A stretch of 64,000 nt of DNA from Bacteroidales bacterium UBA6397 (GCA_002439875.1 DJQB01000012.1:102536-166535); one strand, 5' to 3'; counted from the first letter of the stretch, positions 1 through 8,507 are shown. The notes: generated by a model from the letters alone, not told the origin. Numbers and translations are program-made.

Positions 1-1908
1 GCATTCGAAGGATGCAAGAATCTGACAGGATCCTTAATAATTCCACAAAGTGTGACAATCATTCCGGAATTTTGCTTCCATAATACAGGATTGAATGGAA
101 ACTTAACCCTTCATAATGGTATTACTTCTATAGGAGAATCCGCATTTGAAGGTACTGGTCTGAAGGGTGAACTGAACCTTCCTTCTGAACTTGAAGTAAT
201 CAGTACTTCTACCTTTAACGGATGCGATTTTTCAGGTAAATTAGTGTTGCCAGATAAGGTTCGTTCAATCGGGGAAAAAGCCTTCGCCTACAACTGGAGA
301 CTTACCGGAGTCATAGAGATACCTGAAAACGTACTCTCTATCGGAGCAGGTGCTTTCGCAAAATGTTGGAGTCTTGAAGGTGTGATTTTCCCCGAAGGGC
401 TCGAAAGTATACGCTATGAAAGCACAGATGGTGGTGCCTTCCAAGATTGTTTCGGAATAAACAAGATCGTCTGCAAAGGCACAATCCCTCCATACATCCA
501 GTCCGGAGCCTTCAACGGAGTGGCCAAGGATAACTTCACAGTGGAAGTGCCGGAATCCGCGGTGATCCAGTACCAGGCCGCACCTGGTTGGAGCGACTTC
601 AAGCGTATCTCAGCCTACCGCAATCTGGTAATAAGGCCGAATGTAGCCACGGCGCTGAACACGAAGGTCACAAGAGACCTTGTGCTGAACGCGGATGATG
701 AATGGGCTGTGGAAAGCATGCCGGACTGGGTGACACTTAGTCATAAAGAGGGCAAAGGCAAGACTGAGCTCAAGCTGGAATTCCAGCAGATGCCGACTGG
801 CTCGAACCGTGAGGGCAAGATTGTCTTCAAACTCAAGGACAAGGACTACAGGACAACCTGTTATCTCACCCAGTATGACTACGGCTATGCTGAGGATGAG
901 ATCGTCATCCTCAACAAGGCCACCAAAGGCAAAGGTATCAACTTAGTGCTCCTTGGCGACGGGTACAACGCCAAAGACATCAGCGATGGGCTTCTCATGA
1001 AGAACATCAAGGAGGCGGTGGGGCATTTCTTCAGCATCGAGCCTTACAAGACTTACAAGGATTACTTTAACGTCTACACAGGAATATCGGTGTCACCGGA
1101 ATCTGGAATCGGAAGTGTCAACACAATCATATACAACAGATTCAACACCTCAGCCAAAGGTGGAGTCACACTTGGTGGCCGCAACGGAGAGAGTGACTAC
1201 AACGAGATCTTCAAATACGCCTGCAAGGCTCCGACAGTCAACGAAGGAAACCTCAACCAGACTCTGATCATCATTGTGCCGAACACAACCGACTATGGCG
1301 GAATATGCTACATGTACGATGGTGGAGAGGCCATCGCATACTGCCCGATGAGCGACTACGGCTACCCTCTAGATTTCCGTGGGGTCATCCAGCACGAGGC
1401 GGGCGGTCACGGATTCGGAAAGCTCGGAGACGAGTACATCTACCATAATGCGTTCATTGATGCATGCAGTTGTACCTGCTGTGGCCACGTGCTTGAATTC
1501 AACCTCGCCAAGGCGAAAGGCTGGTACGAGAATCTGTCCCTCACCGGAAAGATGAATGAAGTGCCATGGAGTCACCTGATTTTCGATGAAAAGTATAGCA
1601 AAATCGTGGACATCTACGAAGGAGGCTTCAAGCACTCGCGCGGGGTTTACCGCTCGGAGTACAACAGCTGCATGAACAATGATATTCCTTACTACAGCAC
1701 CATCAGCCGCGAGGCAATTGTCAAAAGGATCATGGGATATGCCGGTGAGGAATATTCTTTCGAGAAGTTCGCTGCCAATGACAACATTGAGAATCTCCCG
1801 GAGACCGCCACAGCAGCCACCAAGGCTTCACCGTTCAGTTTCTCGGTGTCCGGAGGAATGCACCAGCATGAGCCTGTGTTCATGGGTAAACGTCCAACTA
1901 TTAAATAG
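1..1908 (+). CDS. BspA-like LRR / BACON / M64 metallopeptidase, 5' end outside window
   Basis: The frame is open from the first base, so the start lies upstream; 635 codons are visible. The N-terminal ~200 residues are LRR_5 (BspA-type) repeats with recurring 'IGESAFEG'-like cores. Next comes a BACON-like beta-sandwich ('WAVESMPDWVTLSHKEG'), then an M64 (IgA-peptidase family) domain with the zinc motif HEAGGHGFGKLGDEY near visible residue 465, matching HExxHxxGxxxDE. It is probably a surface protein that cleaves host or microbial proteins; the LRR and BACON parts would bind a target. Zinc chemistry follows from the family, the substrate is unknown. The fimbrillin-like gene follows after 8 bases, so the two are probably co-transcribed. 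The signal peptide is not visible. Confidence 0.9.
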   Translation, partial: AFEGCKNLTGSLIIPQSVTIIPEFCFHNTGLNGNLTLHNGITSIGESAFEGTGLKGELNLPSELEVISTSTFNGCDFSGKLVLPDKVRSIGEKAFAYNWRLTGVIEIPENVLSIGAGAFAKCWSLEGVIFPEGLESIRYESTDGGAFQDCFGINKIVCKGTIPPYIQSGAFNGVAKDNFTVEVPESAVIQYQAAPGWSDFKRISAYRNLVIRPNVATALNTKVTRDLVLNADDEWAVESMPDWVTLSHKEGKGKTELKLEFQQMPTGSNREGKIVFKLKDKDYRTTCYLTQYDYGYAEDEIVILNKATKGKGINLVLLGDGYNAKDISDGLLMKNIKEAVGHFFSIEPYKTYKDYFNVYTGISVSPESGIGSVNTIIYNRFNTSAKGGVTLGGRNGESDYNEIFKYACKAPTVNEGNLNQTLIIIVPNTTDYGGICYMYDGGEAIAYCPMSDYGYPLDFRGVIQHEAGGHGFGKLGDEYIYHNAFIDACSCTCCGHVLEFNLAKAKGWYENLSLTGKMNEVPWSHLIFDEKYSKIVDIYEGGFKHSRGVYRSEYNSCMNNDIPYYSTISREAIVKRIMGYAGEEYSFEKFAANDNIENLPETATAATKASPFSFSVSGGMHQHEPVFMGKRPTIK

Positions 1909-1916
1909 CGCATAAC

Positions 1917-2795
1917 ATGAAAAAAATATTCTACCTTTCAATGATACTTCTCGCTGCGGCTTGTTCCAAATCAGGCTCAGAGATGGAAGAGCAACCCGAA
2001 ATCCGTTTCAATCTTGGATTCTCAGGTCAACAGACAAAGGCCACGGCAAACGCCTTCGAAAGTGGTGACGTGACCGGGCTTTACATGACCGAATATGACA
2101 GCTCGAACAAACCGGTTCCTCTTCAGGTTTCCGGCAACGCTGTCAACAACGCTGCATTGAGGTTCGACGGAACCTCATGGACGACCTCCCCTACCCTCTA
2201 TTGGAACAAGGGAGTGAAGTACGATGTCTATGGCTACTATCCTTACTCCAAACCAGCGTCAGTGGATGAGTACCGTTTCAGCATCGCATCGGACCAGACA
2301 ACAACAAATACTGCGGAATCACTTGGTGGCTACGAGGCCTCAGACTTCCTATGGGCAAAACAGACTGGTGTGAAATACCCCGATGTCGTCAGCCTGACAT
2401 TCAGCCACAGGATGAGCCGCCTAGTTGTAAAACTGGTCAAGGGCAAGGATTTCGAAGGTGACATGCCAAAGGATGTTGTCGTCAAGGTTCATGGAACAGT
2501 GACAGATGCGGTCATCGATCTCGGCAGCGGAGTCGTCGTGAAAGACAACCACGGCAAGGCGAAAACCATCACCATGAAAAAGGAAAGCGACACAGTCTTC
2601 TCCTCCATCATTGTCCCGCAACGCATTGAAAACCGCCAGCCTCTGATCGAGGTCCTTACCAACAATGTCTCCTACCTGATGGAAAGCCGTTTCGTCTTCC
2701 GTTCCGGTGTCCAGCATTCCGTCAACATCATCCTCGACAGCGATCCGGCCAAAGTCAAGATTGAGATCGGTGGTGAGATCCAAGGCTGGAATTAG
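1917..2795 (+). CDS. fimbrillin family lipoprotein
   Basis: A 292-residue lipoprotein with a short signal peptide and lipobox ending at the cysteine of 'LLAAACSKSG'. The N-terminal motif 'IRFNLGFSGQQTKATANAF' (a TKA segment followed by a beta strand) and the later 'LTFSHRMSRLVVKL' are typical of Bacteroidales fimbrillin/FimA/Mfa-like proteins (Fimbrillin_C/Mfa2-like folds). Such proteins are exported as lipoproteins and are assembled into, or cap, short surface fimbriae. No usher or other fimbrial gene is in view, so it could be a stand-alone member. It follows the M64 gene by 8 bases and probably shares its transcript. Immediately downstream lies the decayed Asp-box fragment. Confidence 0.82.
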   Translation: MKKIFYLSMILLAAACSKSGSEMEEQPEIRFNLGFSGQQTKATANAFESGDVTGLYMTEYDSSNKPVPLQVSGNAVNNAALRFDGTSWTTSPTLYWNKGVKYDVYGYYPYSKPASVDEYRFSIASDQTTTNTAESLGGYEASDFLWAKQTGVKYPDVVSLTFSHRMSRLVVKLVKGKDFEGDMPKDVVVKVHGTVTDAVIDLGSGVVVKDNHGKAKTITMKKESDTVFSSIIVPQRIENRQPLIEVLTNNVSYLMESRFVFRSGVQHSVNIILDSDPAKVKIEIGGEIQGWN

Positions 2796-2814
2796 CGCGT
2801 CTACTTTTCGCGTC

Positions 2815-3050
2815 TGGTACAGACGTTCAGGGATCTGCTGGTGATGGGGACCGAAGTGTTTGCGGCCACGTCAAAGGGGCTTTATTGGTCGCAGAACGGT
2901 GGGGCGACCTGGACCACTCGGTACAACAATTCTGGAGTGGTGGGAGAGTTCCTCACGCTGGCGACCGACGGGACTGCGCTGCTGGCGACCACCACAAAAG
3001 GACTGTATGCCTCGCGGAACCAAGGGATGTCCTGGGAGCACAGAAGGTAG
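2815..3050 (+). pseudogene. decayed 5'-truncated copy of the Asp-box protein gene at 9773-10120
   Basis: From about 2822 to 3050 the DNA is closely similar to the 3' two thirds of the intact gene at 9773-10120: both encode 'FAATSKGLYWS', then 'NGGATWTTRYNNSG', then a closely matching end. The first third, with its start and first Asp box, is missing. The frame stays open and an ATG at 2841 could start a 69-residue product, but nothing suggests it is used. This remnant is the left trace of an older copy of the cassette at 4.8-10.9 kb. It joins the end of the fimbrillin gene almost directly. Confidence 0.85.
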
Positions 3051-3079
3051 GGATATTCAGGCGGATCTATAATTAAGTT

Positions 3080-3117
3080 GGAAGTGTCCGAATGTTTCTT
3101 GCATCTCGGACACTTCC
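3080..3117. terminator. strong hairpin after the Asp-box remnant
   Basis: Two perfect 12-base arms (3080-3091 and 3106-3117, GGAAGTGTCCGA and its complement) with a 14-base loop, followed on the plus strand by ATTTTAG. A degraded version (AGTGT...ACACT) follows the intact Asp-box gene at 10136-10165, so the hairpin belongs to the gene unit. It also lies just past the stop of the minus-strand Rpn gene (3121) and could end both transcripts. Confidence 0.7.
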
Positions 3118-3120
3118 ATT

Positions 3121-4056
3121 TTAGTGTTGTGTAAGCGCTTCCACGGCAGTCTTGTCAAGGCCGGTGCATTTGACAATGAACTCGATAGGTGTGTTTGCAC
3201 CTATCATACGCAAGGCTATGGCTTCCCTTTCGGCTACTTTGCCTTGCTCTCGTCCCTGTTTAATCCCCTCCTCGCGCCCGAACTCTCTGGCGTAGGCTAT
3301 CTGATTGTAAGTGTCCCGTTCGTTGATCATATTGCTGACATATTGTTTCTTCTCATCATTTGTAAGGGATATGACTTCCGCTGCCTCGAAGAATCTTCTG
3401 AAAATCCTGTCCACCAACGCTGCCGGGCGTTCCAGCAGACGGTGCAGATTCTTCAGCACGTAGAACCACTTGTCCAGATTCGTCTTGAGTTCTTCGGGAC
3501 TCTTGTCGAACCTCCCGATCTCGATGAACACGAACCGCAGCTTGTCAGTCATCAACCCTCCGCCTCTTTCCGGCCCGAAAGAGAAATTCTGCAACCCAAT
3601 GAAATACACTCCTTTGATGTTGTAGTCCCACTTCTTGCCTTTCATCCCTTGTGAGTGCATCACCATGCCGGAATAGTACAGGGCTCTTTCTCTGAAATGC
3701 TTCTGATAGGCCAACTGTATTTCGACAATGAATTTCTCTCCGCTCTCATCCCTGCACATCACATCGAACCTTGCGTTTCTGTCACCTGCGGCCAACCCTA
3801 ACTGCTCTGTCGGCAGATAGGTGATGTCCTTGATCCTTTTGTCGGGGAATATCTCCGTCAGAAACGCGACAAGGAACTCCTTGTTCATCTCCGTTCCGAA
3901 AAGCCTCTTGAATCCCCAGTCGTTCAGCGGGTCGATGTACCGTGGCAGTGCATCACCCTCCACATCCACTTCGTCACCGAATCCGGTTCTTTCATCTTCC
4001 AAAAGTGCACGACTCCAGCCGTAGGCACTCAGGTCATCATACCCATTAGCAGCCAT
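3121..4056 (-). CDS. Rpn family recombination-promoting nuclease / PD-(D/E)XK transposase-like protein
   Basis: A 311-residue protein with the Rpn/PDDEXK_2 family layout: 'YIDPLNDWGFKRLFG' near the N-terminus, then a nuclease core with 'ARFDVMCRDESGEKFIVEIQ' (Asp ... Glu-x-Gln), 'RALYYSG', and a charged C-terminal tail 'EFGREEGIKQGREQGKVAERE' typical of the family. Characterised Rpn proteins are DNA endonucleases that raise RecA-independent recombination; these genes occur in many copies in Bacteroidales. It is inverted relative to its surroundings and sits exactly between two decayed gene fragments, so it may have arrived in, or helped cause, the rearrangement. No terminal repeats or target duplication could be recognised. 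The start ATG is at 4056. Confidence 0.88.
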   Translation of the reverse strand: MAANGYDDLSAYGWSRALLEDERTGFGDEVDVEGDALPRYIDPLNDWGFKRLFGTEMNKEFLVAFLTEIFPDKRIKDITYLPTEQLGLAAGDRNARFDVMCRDESGEKFIVEIQLAYQKHFRERALYYSGMVMHSQGMKGKKWDYNIKGVYFIGLQNFSFGPERGGGLMTDKLRFVFIEIGRFDKSPEELKTNLDKWFYVLKNLHRLLERPAALVDRIFRRFFEAAEVISLTNDEKKQYVSNMINERDTYNQIAYAREFGREEGIKQGREQGKVAEREAIALRMIGANTPIEFIVKCTGLDKTAVEALTQH

Positions 4057-4232
4057 AAAGATAATAGTTTTAGTTGGTTAAACAAATTGTTGGATTCCGT
4101 TTTTGTGGCCCTTTTTGCCGGGAGACCATTCCCTGTCCTGCGAAGGCCACAACGGGAGTCGGCATAAAGGTATAATTGTTTCTAAAACTTTCGGGGGTAA
4201 GAATATGTTTTTTATGAATATAATATGTTCCT

Positions 4233-4392
4233 TATCGAGCATTCCACTTTTTGGCGCATCTTTTTCCAAATCCCCCTCTTATGCTGGTTGGGTTTTGGAA
4301 TTGAGTGGATAGACCAACATTATGATGATTATTATTTCCCATATGCGTCTAAATTATTGAGATACAACGAATCAACGAAGGATTTCAGAAAT
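4233..4392 (+). pseudogene. remnant of the 3' end of the coiled-coil/two-TM gene at 6687-7937
   Basis: The DNA from about 4233 to 4392 matches 7733-7889 of the intact gene with scattered substitutions and one 3-base insertion. The frame is still open, encoding 'HSTFWRIFFQIPLLCW', then 'EWIDQHYDDYYFPYA', and ending in TGA just after the homology. Only the last ~50 codons remain, with no start. It marks a second copy of this gene that once stood to the right of the first Asp-box copy. The conserved frame points to recent decay or past selection. Confidence 0.85.
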
Positions 4393-4593
4393 TGAACGTA
4401 AAAGTTGCTGATATGAGCCGCAGCGCATTCGGCAGCACAGGCATAACTTTCGGGTGCCTGTCATTGGAAGATATGTGATCTTCCCATCTCAGGAGCACCC
4501 AGTCCAAAACCACACCAAAGACATCATGCCATGAAAGCGATCCGCAAGAACGCTTTTGAATTCATCCTGACTTTTTCAAAGTGCTCGATAAAC

Positions 4594-4640
4594 ATGAACC
4601 TAAATGAACTTGATTCGGATTAAGTTTCTTATCAAATTTG
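4594..4640 (+). promoter_or_regulatory. phased ATGAAC direct repeats with -7-like box, cassette promoter
   Basis: Two ATGAAC repeats start at 4594 and 4604, exactly 10 bases apart, the second within ATGAACTTGA. The TTTG of a -7-like box (CAAATTTG, 4633-4640) begins 33 bases after the second repeat begins. The same ATGAACTTGA, with the same 33-base distance to TTTG, occurs at 13010-13046 before the regulator gene. The rest of 4393-4788 holds no gene I can support, only a weak ACAGGCA/TGCCTGT hairpin (4437-4461). The transcript would have a leader of about 140 bases before the first gene at 4789. Confidence 0.55.
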
Positions 4641-4788
4641 CAACGTTACAAAGAACGCTTGAACTCTGCCACATTTTGGCGCTGAGAACCGTTTATTTTG
4701 CCGAGTGAAAATGGTTGTCAACTTCTATCGGTATTAAGATCCGTCAGGAGTACCGAACAGAAAGACTGACAAAATAAGTTTAACGACT

Positions 4789-4971
4789 ATGTTACGTGGT
4801 TTTACCAAATTCCGTTGCCCCGACTGCGGCCACATCTTCGAAGCACCCGACCTCGAAGACAACGCAGCCGTCCGAACCATGCCACAGCCCTGCCCGCGTA
4901 GCGGTGCTAAGAGTAATCCTGTCGGCATATTAGACATGTTTTGTATGCTTTGGAACAGAAAGAAACATTGA
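4789..4971 (+). CDS. small zinc-ribbon-like protein with a damaged second metal site
   Basis: A 60-residue ORF. Residues 10-15 are CPDCGH, a typical first knuckle of a zinc ribbon. About 30 residues on stands 'CPRSGA', where a second CxxC would be expected; the second cysteine is serine. Three cysteines therefore remain near the ribbon, with an extra Cys in the tail 'DMFCMLWNRKKH'. No specific function can be assigned; such ribbons often bind nucleic acid or a protein partner. It is the first gene behind the repeat-bearing promoter and precedes the TPR-like gene by 31 bases. The missing ligand could mean decay or a changed role. The ORF is short, but its composition and context suggest it is real. 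Confidence 0.6.
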   Translation: MLRGFTKFRCPDCGHIFEAPDLEDNAAVRTMPQPCPRSGAKSNPVGILDMFCMLWNRKKH

Positions 4972-5002
4972 AACACAATCAAAATAATTGTCTAAAACTA
5001 TT

Positions 5003-6178
5003 ATGGGACGTTTAACTGATATTTTAGGAGCCTTTGCTGAAGGCTATATTAGTGAAAGAGGAGTTAGTGGAACGCTGGAGGATGTCGGTAATCTCGCTTC
5101 GGGACTTTTAGGTCTGGCTGATGGAGATAATTCTGATGATGACACCAGCGATTTTGTGCGGCAGGCATATCAAGAAATGATTGATGCATTGAACGACTAT
5201 ATTGATAATGGGGAATTTGAAGAGGCGTTAAGCAGACTTGAAGAGTATTATGATGTCTATGAAAATTCCCAGTACGATTTTCGTTATTATTATATTAAAG
5301 CTAGAATATACCTTGCTTGGTACAAGACTCTTTCTTATAATAATGAAATTCTTGCTACAATAAAAGCGAAACTTCTGGATTCTTTGACGGATTCAAAAAA
5401 GAGATCAATCGGTGATGAAGAACTTAGGTCAGAGGTGATGGAGGTAGAATCTGAATTCAGATCAGCCGAGCGTTGGAATCATTTGCTTGGAAGTTTTTTT
5501 GATGACTGTGAGTTTGGCATAAGTACCAAAGATTCAAGTGTATTCAGAAGGGCGAAGAAAAGACTTGATGAATATTATTCAAAATATGAGAATGATATCT
5601 ACGACTCTGCCTATTATTATTTGTTGTTGATTCTTTATATGGATTGGTTGTGTGTTGTTTCCGAGGGCAATCAAGATGGGTATGAAGATGTGTTGACTTC
5701 AAGCGAAGAGGCATTGTCATTACTGCGCCAGAATGATAAAGATGATAGTTTTAAGGATTTTATAATCCAAAGTGAGGATAGGCTCAAGGGTATTAAACAG
5801 TCACATTCAAAATGTGGGCTGTCTATCCCTTCTGAACAGAATGAACTGGTTGTGGACAATACTTGTTTGAGTGAAGTAGAACAAAAATATCTTGACGAAA
5901 TTCTGTTTTGCCTTGAAGAGGATAATTGCTTCACAGAAACGGAAAGAAAGTATCTTGAACGAATAAGGATTAAATTGGGACTATCAAAGGAACGAGCTGA
6001 AGAAATTGAAGCTGTGGCAAGACCTCAGCTGACACAAGAAGAACAAGAATATCTTGGTATATTCAAGGAGATGATGGAGGATGGCGTTATTTCGGAGAGA
6101 GTACGCCATATTTTGGATAGAAAACAACGTGCTTTGGGAATAACCCCTGATAGGGCGAAGGAACTTGAACAACTGTAA
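5003..6178 (+). CDS. cytoplasmic TPR-like helical repeat protein, unknown function
   Basis: 391 residues from the ATG at 5003 (an in-frame TTG lies 15 bases upstream). The acidic protein has no signal peptide or membrane segment. Two internal TPR-like units share the pattern 'RLEEYYDVYEN' / 'RLDEYYSKYEN', each followed by a Tyr-rich helix pair. The C-terminal ~100 residues hold two tandem repeats of about 45 residues: one starting 'LSEVEQKYLDEI' and ending 'LSKERAEEIE', one starting 'LTQEEQEYLGIF' and ending 'ITPDRAKELE'. I do not recognise a named family. Its position in a run of same-strand genes with 14 to 91 base gaps suggests an operon role as a scaffold or adaptor. Codon use is more AT-rich than in flanking housekeeping genes. 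Confidence 0.85.
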   Translation: MGRLTDILGAFAEGYISERGVSGTLEDVGNLASGLLGLADGDNSDDDTSDFVRQAYQEMIDALNDYIDNGEFEEALSRLEEYYDVYENSQYDFRYYYIKARIYLAWYKTLSYNNEILATIKAKLLDSLTDSKKRSIGDEELRSEVMEVESEFRSAERWNHLLGSFFDDCEFGISTKDSSVFRRAKKRLDEYYSKYENDIYDSAYYYLLLILYMDWLCVVSEGNQDGYEDVLTSSEEALSLLRQNDKDDSFKDFIIQSEDRLKGIKQSHSKCGLSIPSEQNELVVDNTCLSEVEQKYLDEILFCLEEDNCFTETERKYLERIRIKLGLSKERAEEIEAVARPQLTQEEQEYLGIFKEMMEDGVISERVRHILDRKQRALGITPDRAKELEQL

Positions 6179-6199
6179 TATATTTATATTTTAAGAGAT

Positions 6200-6595
6200 A
6201 TGGATAATAGGATTAATCTGAATGCAATAAAGAATTCAACCGGAAAAGCATCAAGTCGTATTCACCCTACGGACTCTGAGCATGTACCCGCTTTGTCTCC
6301 TACTGAAATTAAGGCTTCATCTTTTGTTTCCAACGTCTCTAACATGGTAGAAGAGCTCTCTGAACAAGGTTATTCCCATATTGTTGAGAATAAAAAGAAT
6401 CGAATTGTGGCGGCAGTTTTGGCTATGTTTCTGGGCGGCATAGGGATTCATAAGTTTTATTGTGGTAAAGTCGCCAAAGGTATTTTATGTATCCTATTTT
6501 GCTGGACATATATACCTAGTATAATAGCATTCATTGAAGGTATTGTTTACCTGACAGAGTCTGACGAGACATTTAATGTCAAACATGTAAACTGA
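6200..6595 (+). CDS. TM2 domain membrane protein
   Basis: 131 residues. The C-terminal half is a TM2 domain: 'RIVAAVLAMFLGGIGIHKFYCGK' (first helix ending in the conserved GGxGxHxFY pattern), a short loop, then a second helix 'GILCILFCWTYIPSIIAFIEGI'. The N-terminal ~65 residues are polar and probably cytoplasmic. TM2 proteins sit in the inner membrane; their biochemical role is generally unknown, though many occur beside conflict or envelope genes. It follows the TPR-like gene by 21 bases. The next gene starts 91 bases on. Confidence 0.88.
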   Translation: MDNRINLNAIKNSTGKASSRIHPTDSEHVPALSPTEIKASSFVSNVSNMVEELSEQGYSHIVENKKNRIVAAVLAMFLGGIGIHKFYCGKVAKGILCILFCWTYIPSIIAFIEGIVYLTESDETFNVKHVN

Positions 6596-6686
6596 TAGGT
6601 GTAATTCATACGGAGCGATTGTACTTCTTGAAGTGTAGCAAGATAAGTGCTTGATTCATAAATCAATCTCTTATAATTACGTTATA

Positions 6687-7937
6687 ATGGGATATATTCA
6701 AAAATACAAAAGGGCGCATGTGATTCTCGGCTCAGTTCCAGCCAATCAGGCACCGGCCGATGTCGCGGCCCTTCTTAATGAACTTGATAAGTATGATGCT
6801 GAGATTGATTCTCTTTCCGCTGATTTGGCGCAAGTAGACAAATCAATATCAGAGTTCAGGGCGTCTCTCGAGAGTGCGGCAGACGCGGTTGCTGGTTTGA
6901 GTAATAGTTCTTTATTCTCGGACAAGGCGAGAGGAGTTTTTGGGTTTGCCGGTCTGGGAATGAGATGGTGGGGCAAACGTACAGAAGAGAAAAGAAGGCG
7001 GGAGGCAATTCAGGAGTATAATCGAAATATGGAGGCTCTTCTCCAGAAGAAATGTGAGATTGCTGACGAAAAACTTCCAAGGCTTCTTGAGTCTTACAGT
7101 AAGTTTTCAGAAATGATACTCCCTAAAATTGAGGCTCTTTACCACAAAGAGTTTGATGCCAAGATCCTGTTGGGTGATTCGCGGTTGGGAAAGAAATGCC
7201 AACAATTCAAGAAGACTCTATGCATATTCATAAAATCCCGGTTCATAGGAGACACAATGAGGTATTGCATCGAAGAGATGAGGGCTTGGAAAAGAGGAAA
7301 GCATAATTCCGGTATGACTCAGCCTTCGATTGACAGAGAATTGACAGAAGAGTTTTCATCGTGGCCATCCAAATTTGGGCGAAAGGATGAATCTTGGGAT
7401 TCTATTATGGCGGATGCTGTGCGTGTCACATCGGGAGAGATGCCGATTCCTATTGTGACAGTTTTGTCGGATCCTTGCCTGTTAAGAAACTATGTGGGTA
7501 TCAGCATTGGAGAATCCGGCAATTGCCCTGATGCCATACTTAGGATAGATGAAGTTGAGCCTGAAAACATCAATCCGGTTGTGGCGGCTAACGGGTATTA
7601 TCTTCATTGCAGGAATATATTCGAGAATGATTATGTCGCACCGCATAGGGCACCGGGATTCGGCGTTGTTGATTTCATAAAGCTGATGCTCCTTCCGCTT
7701 GCCTATTTTGTTGCCTTGATACTTCTGCTCCATATTGAGCATTCCACGTTTTGGCGTATCTTTTTCCAGATCCCCCTCCTATGCTGGTTGGGTTTGGGAA
7801 TTGAATGGATAGAACAACATTACGATGATTATTTCCCGTATGTCTCGGAATTATTGAGATATAATGAATCGATGAAAGAATTCAGAAATAATATTATAGC
7901 AAAGGAAAATTGTAAGCAATTTCACATAATTGATTAA
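6687..7937 (+). CDS. coiled-coil protein with two C-terminal membrane segments
   Basis: 416 residues from ATG 6687 (an in-frame TTG lies at 6651). Residues ~15-150 are predicted coiled coil rich in Leu, Glu, Lys and Arg, interrupted by a short glycine-rich stretch 'GVFGFAGLGMRWWG'. A mixed middle region follows. Near the C-terminus are two adjacent hydrophobic segments, 'LMLLPLAYFVALILLLHI' and 'IFFQIPLLCWLGLGI', then the Tyr/Asp-rich tail. The layout suggests inner-membrane anchoring with a long helical domain in the cytoplasm. I recognise no family. A decayed copy of its last ~50 codons is at 4233-4392, so the gene has been duplicated locally. The next gene follows by 4 bases. Confidence 0.82.
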   Translation: MGYIQKYKRAHVILGSVPANQAPADVAALLNELDKYDAEIDSLSADLAQVDKSISEFRASLESAADAVAGLSNSSLFSDKARGVFGFAGLGMRWWGKRTEEKRRREAIQEYNRNMEALLQKKCEIADEKLPRLLESYSKFSEMILPKIEALYHKEFDAKILLGDSRLGKKCQQFKKTLCIFIKSRFIGDTMRYCIEEMRAWKRGKHNSGMTQPSIDRELTEEFSSWPSKFGRKDESWDSIMADAVRVTSGEMPIPIVTVLSDPCLLRNYVGISIGESGNCPDAILRIDEVEPENINPVVAANGYYLHCRNIFENDYVAPHRAPGFGVVDFIKLMLLPLAYFVALILLLHIEHSTFWRIFFQIPLLCWLGLGIEWIEQHYDDYFPYVSELLRYNESMKEFRNNIIAKENCKQFHIID

Positions 7938-7941
7938 GGTT

Positions 7942-8406
7942 ATGAAGAACGATAATGTTGAATATAATGAGGGGTTGCCTGTTGACTTGGGGCATAGACA
8001 AAATCCTGAAATTGAGCGGCTTAATGCGGCTTCTGATTTGATGAACTCGACTGATTGTATGCTGCAGTCGGCGGAAAACGCGATGAACTCAATCAAGAGT
8101 GTTGTCGATAGTGTCGGCTCAAGTATAGTGGCCTGGAAAGAAATTGACAAGGAAATGCTCTCGATGACCCTTCATTTTGAACGGTTCGCAAAAGAGTTGG
8201 ACACGGATCTGAGTAAATACAAGGCTCGCATTCCCCTTGTTGAGAAACAACTCGACGCCATCAACGCGAACCTTACGAAGATGTTGGATTTTGTCTTGGC
8301 GATGGAGCCGAAATCTGAGCAGGAGATGGACTTCAAGATGAAGATGATGGATCGGATAGATTCGTTTATGAATATGCTTTCCTCGACAATGATGAACTTA
8401 TTGTAG
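7942..8406 (+). CDS. small helical coiled-coil protein
   Basis: 154 residues from ATG 7942, 4 bases after the previous stop, so probably translationally coupled. Almost entirely helical by composition, with heptad-like stretches ('LNAASDLMNSTDCMLQSAEN', then 'YKARIPLVEKQLDAINANL') and a Met-rich C-terminus. No signal peptide, membrane segment or recognisable domain. Its tight position between two membrane-protein genes suggests that it binds one of them, perhaps pairing with the coiled coil of the 6687 product; this is inference from layout only. Confidence 0.8.
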   Translation: MKNDNVEYNEGLPVDLGHRQNPEIERLNAASDLMNSTDCMLQSAENAMNSIKSVVDSVGSSIVAWKEIDKEMLSMTLHFERFAKELDTDLSKYKARIPLVEKQLDAINANLTKMLDFVLAMEPKSEQEMDFKMKMMDRIDSFMNMLSSTMMNLL

Positions 8407-8407
8407 C

Positions 8408-8503
8408 ATGCCTGAGATAAAGATTAAAAGATTCGACGCTTCGAGGGTATTGTGGGGCTTGAGTGTGGTTGCGTTTGTCGTGGCGGTAATTTTAGCTTGG
8501 TGA
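8408..8503 (+). CDS. 31-residue single-span membrane microprotein
   Basis: An ATG one base after the previous stop opens a 31-codon ORF ending in TGA at 8501-8503, 4 bases before the next start. The product has a basic N-terminus (KIKRFDASR) followed by one hydrophobic helix, 'VLWGLSVVAFVVAVILAW'. It fills the gap between two genes almost exactly, and the positive-inside pattern followed by a full membrane span is unlikely to be chance. It could be a small subunit or regulator of the membrane proteins on either side. Confidence 0.6.
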   Translation: MPEIKIKRFDASRVLWGLSVVAFVVAVILAW

Positions 8504-8507
8504 AGAT

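Noticed and set aside
3121..4056. Rpn gene as a complete insertion sequence
   Set aside because: No terminal inverted repeats or target-site duplication could be found at the edges.
4437..4461. ACAGGCA/TGCCTGT hairpin as terminator
   Set aside because: 7-base stem, 11-base loop and no T-run; too weak to call.
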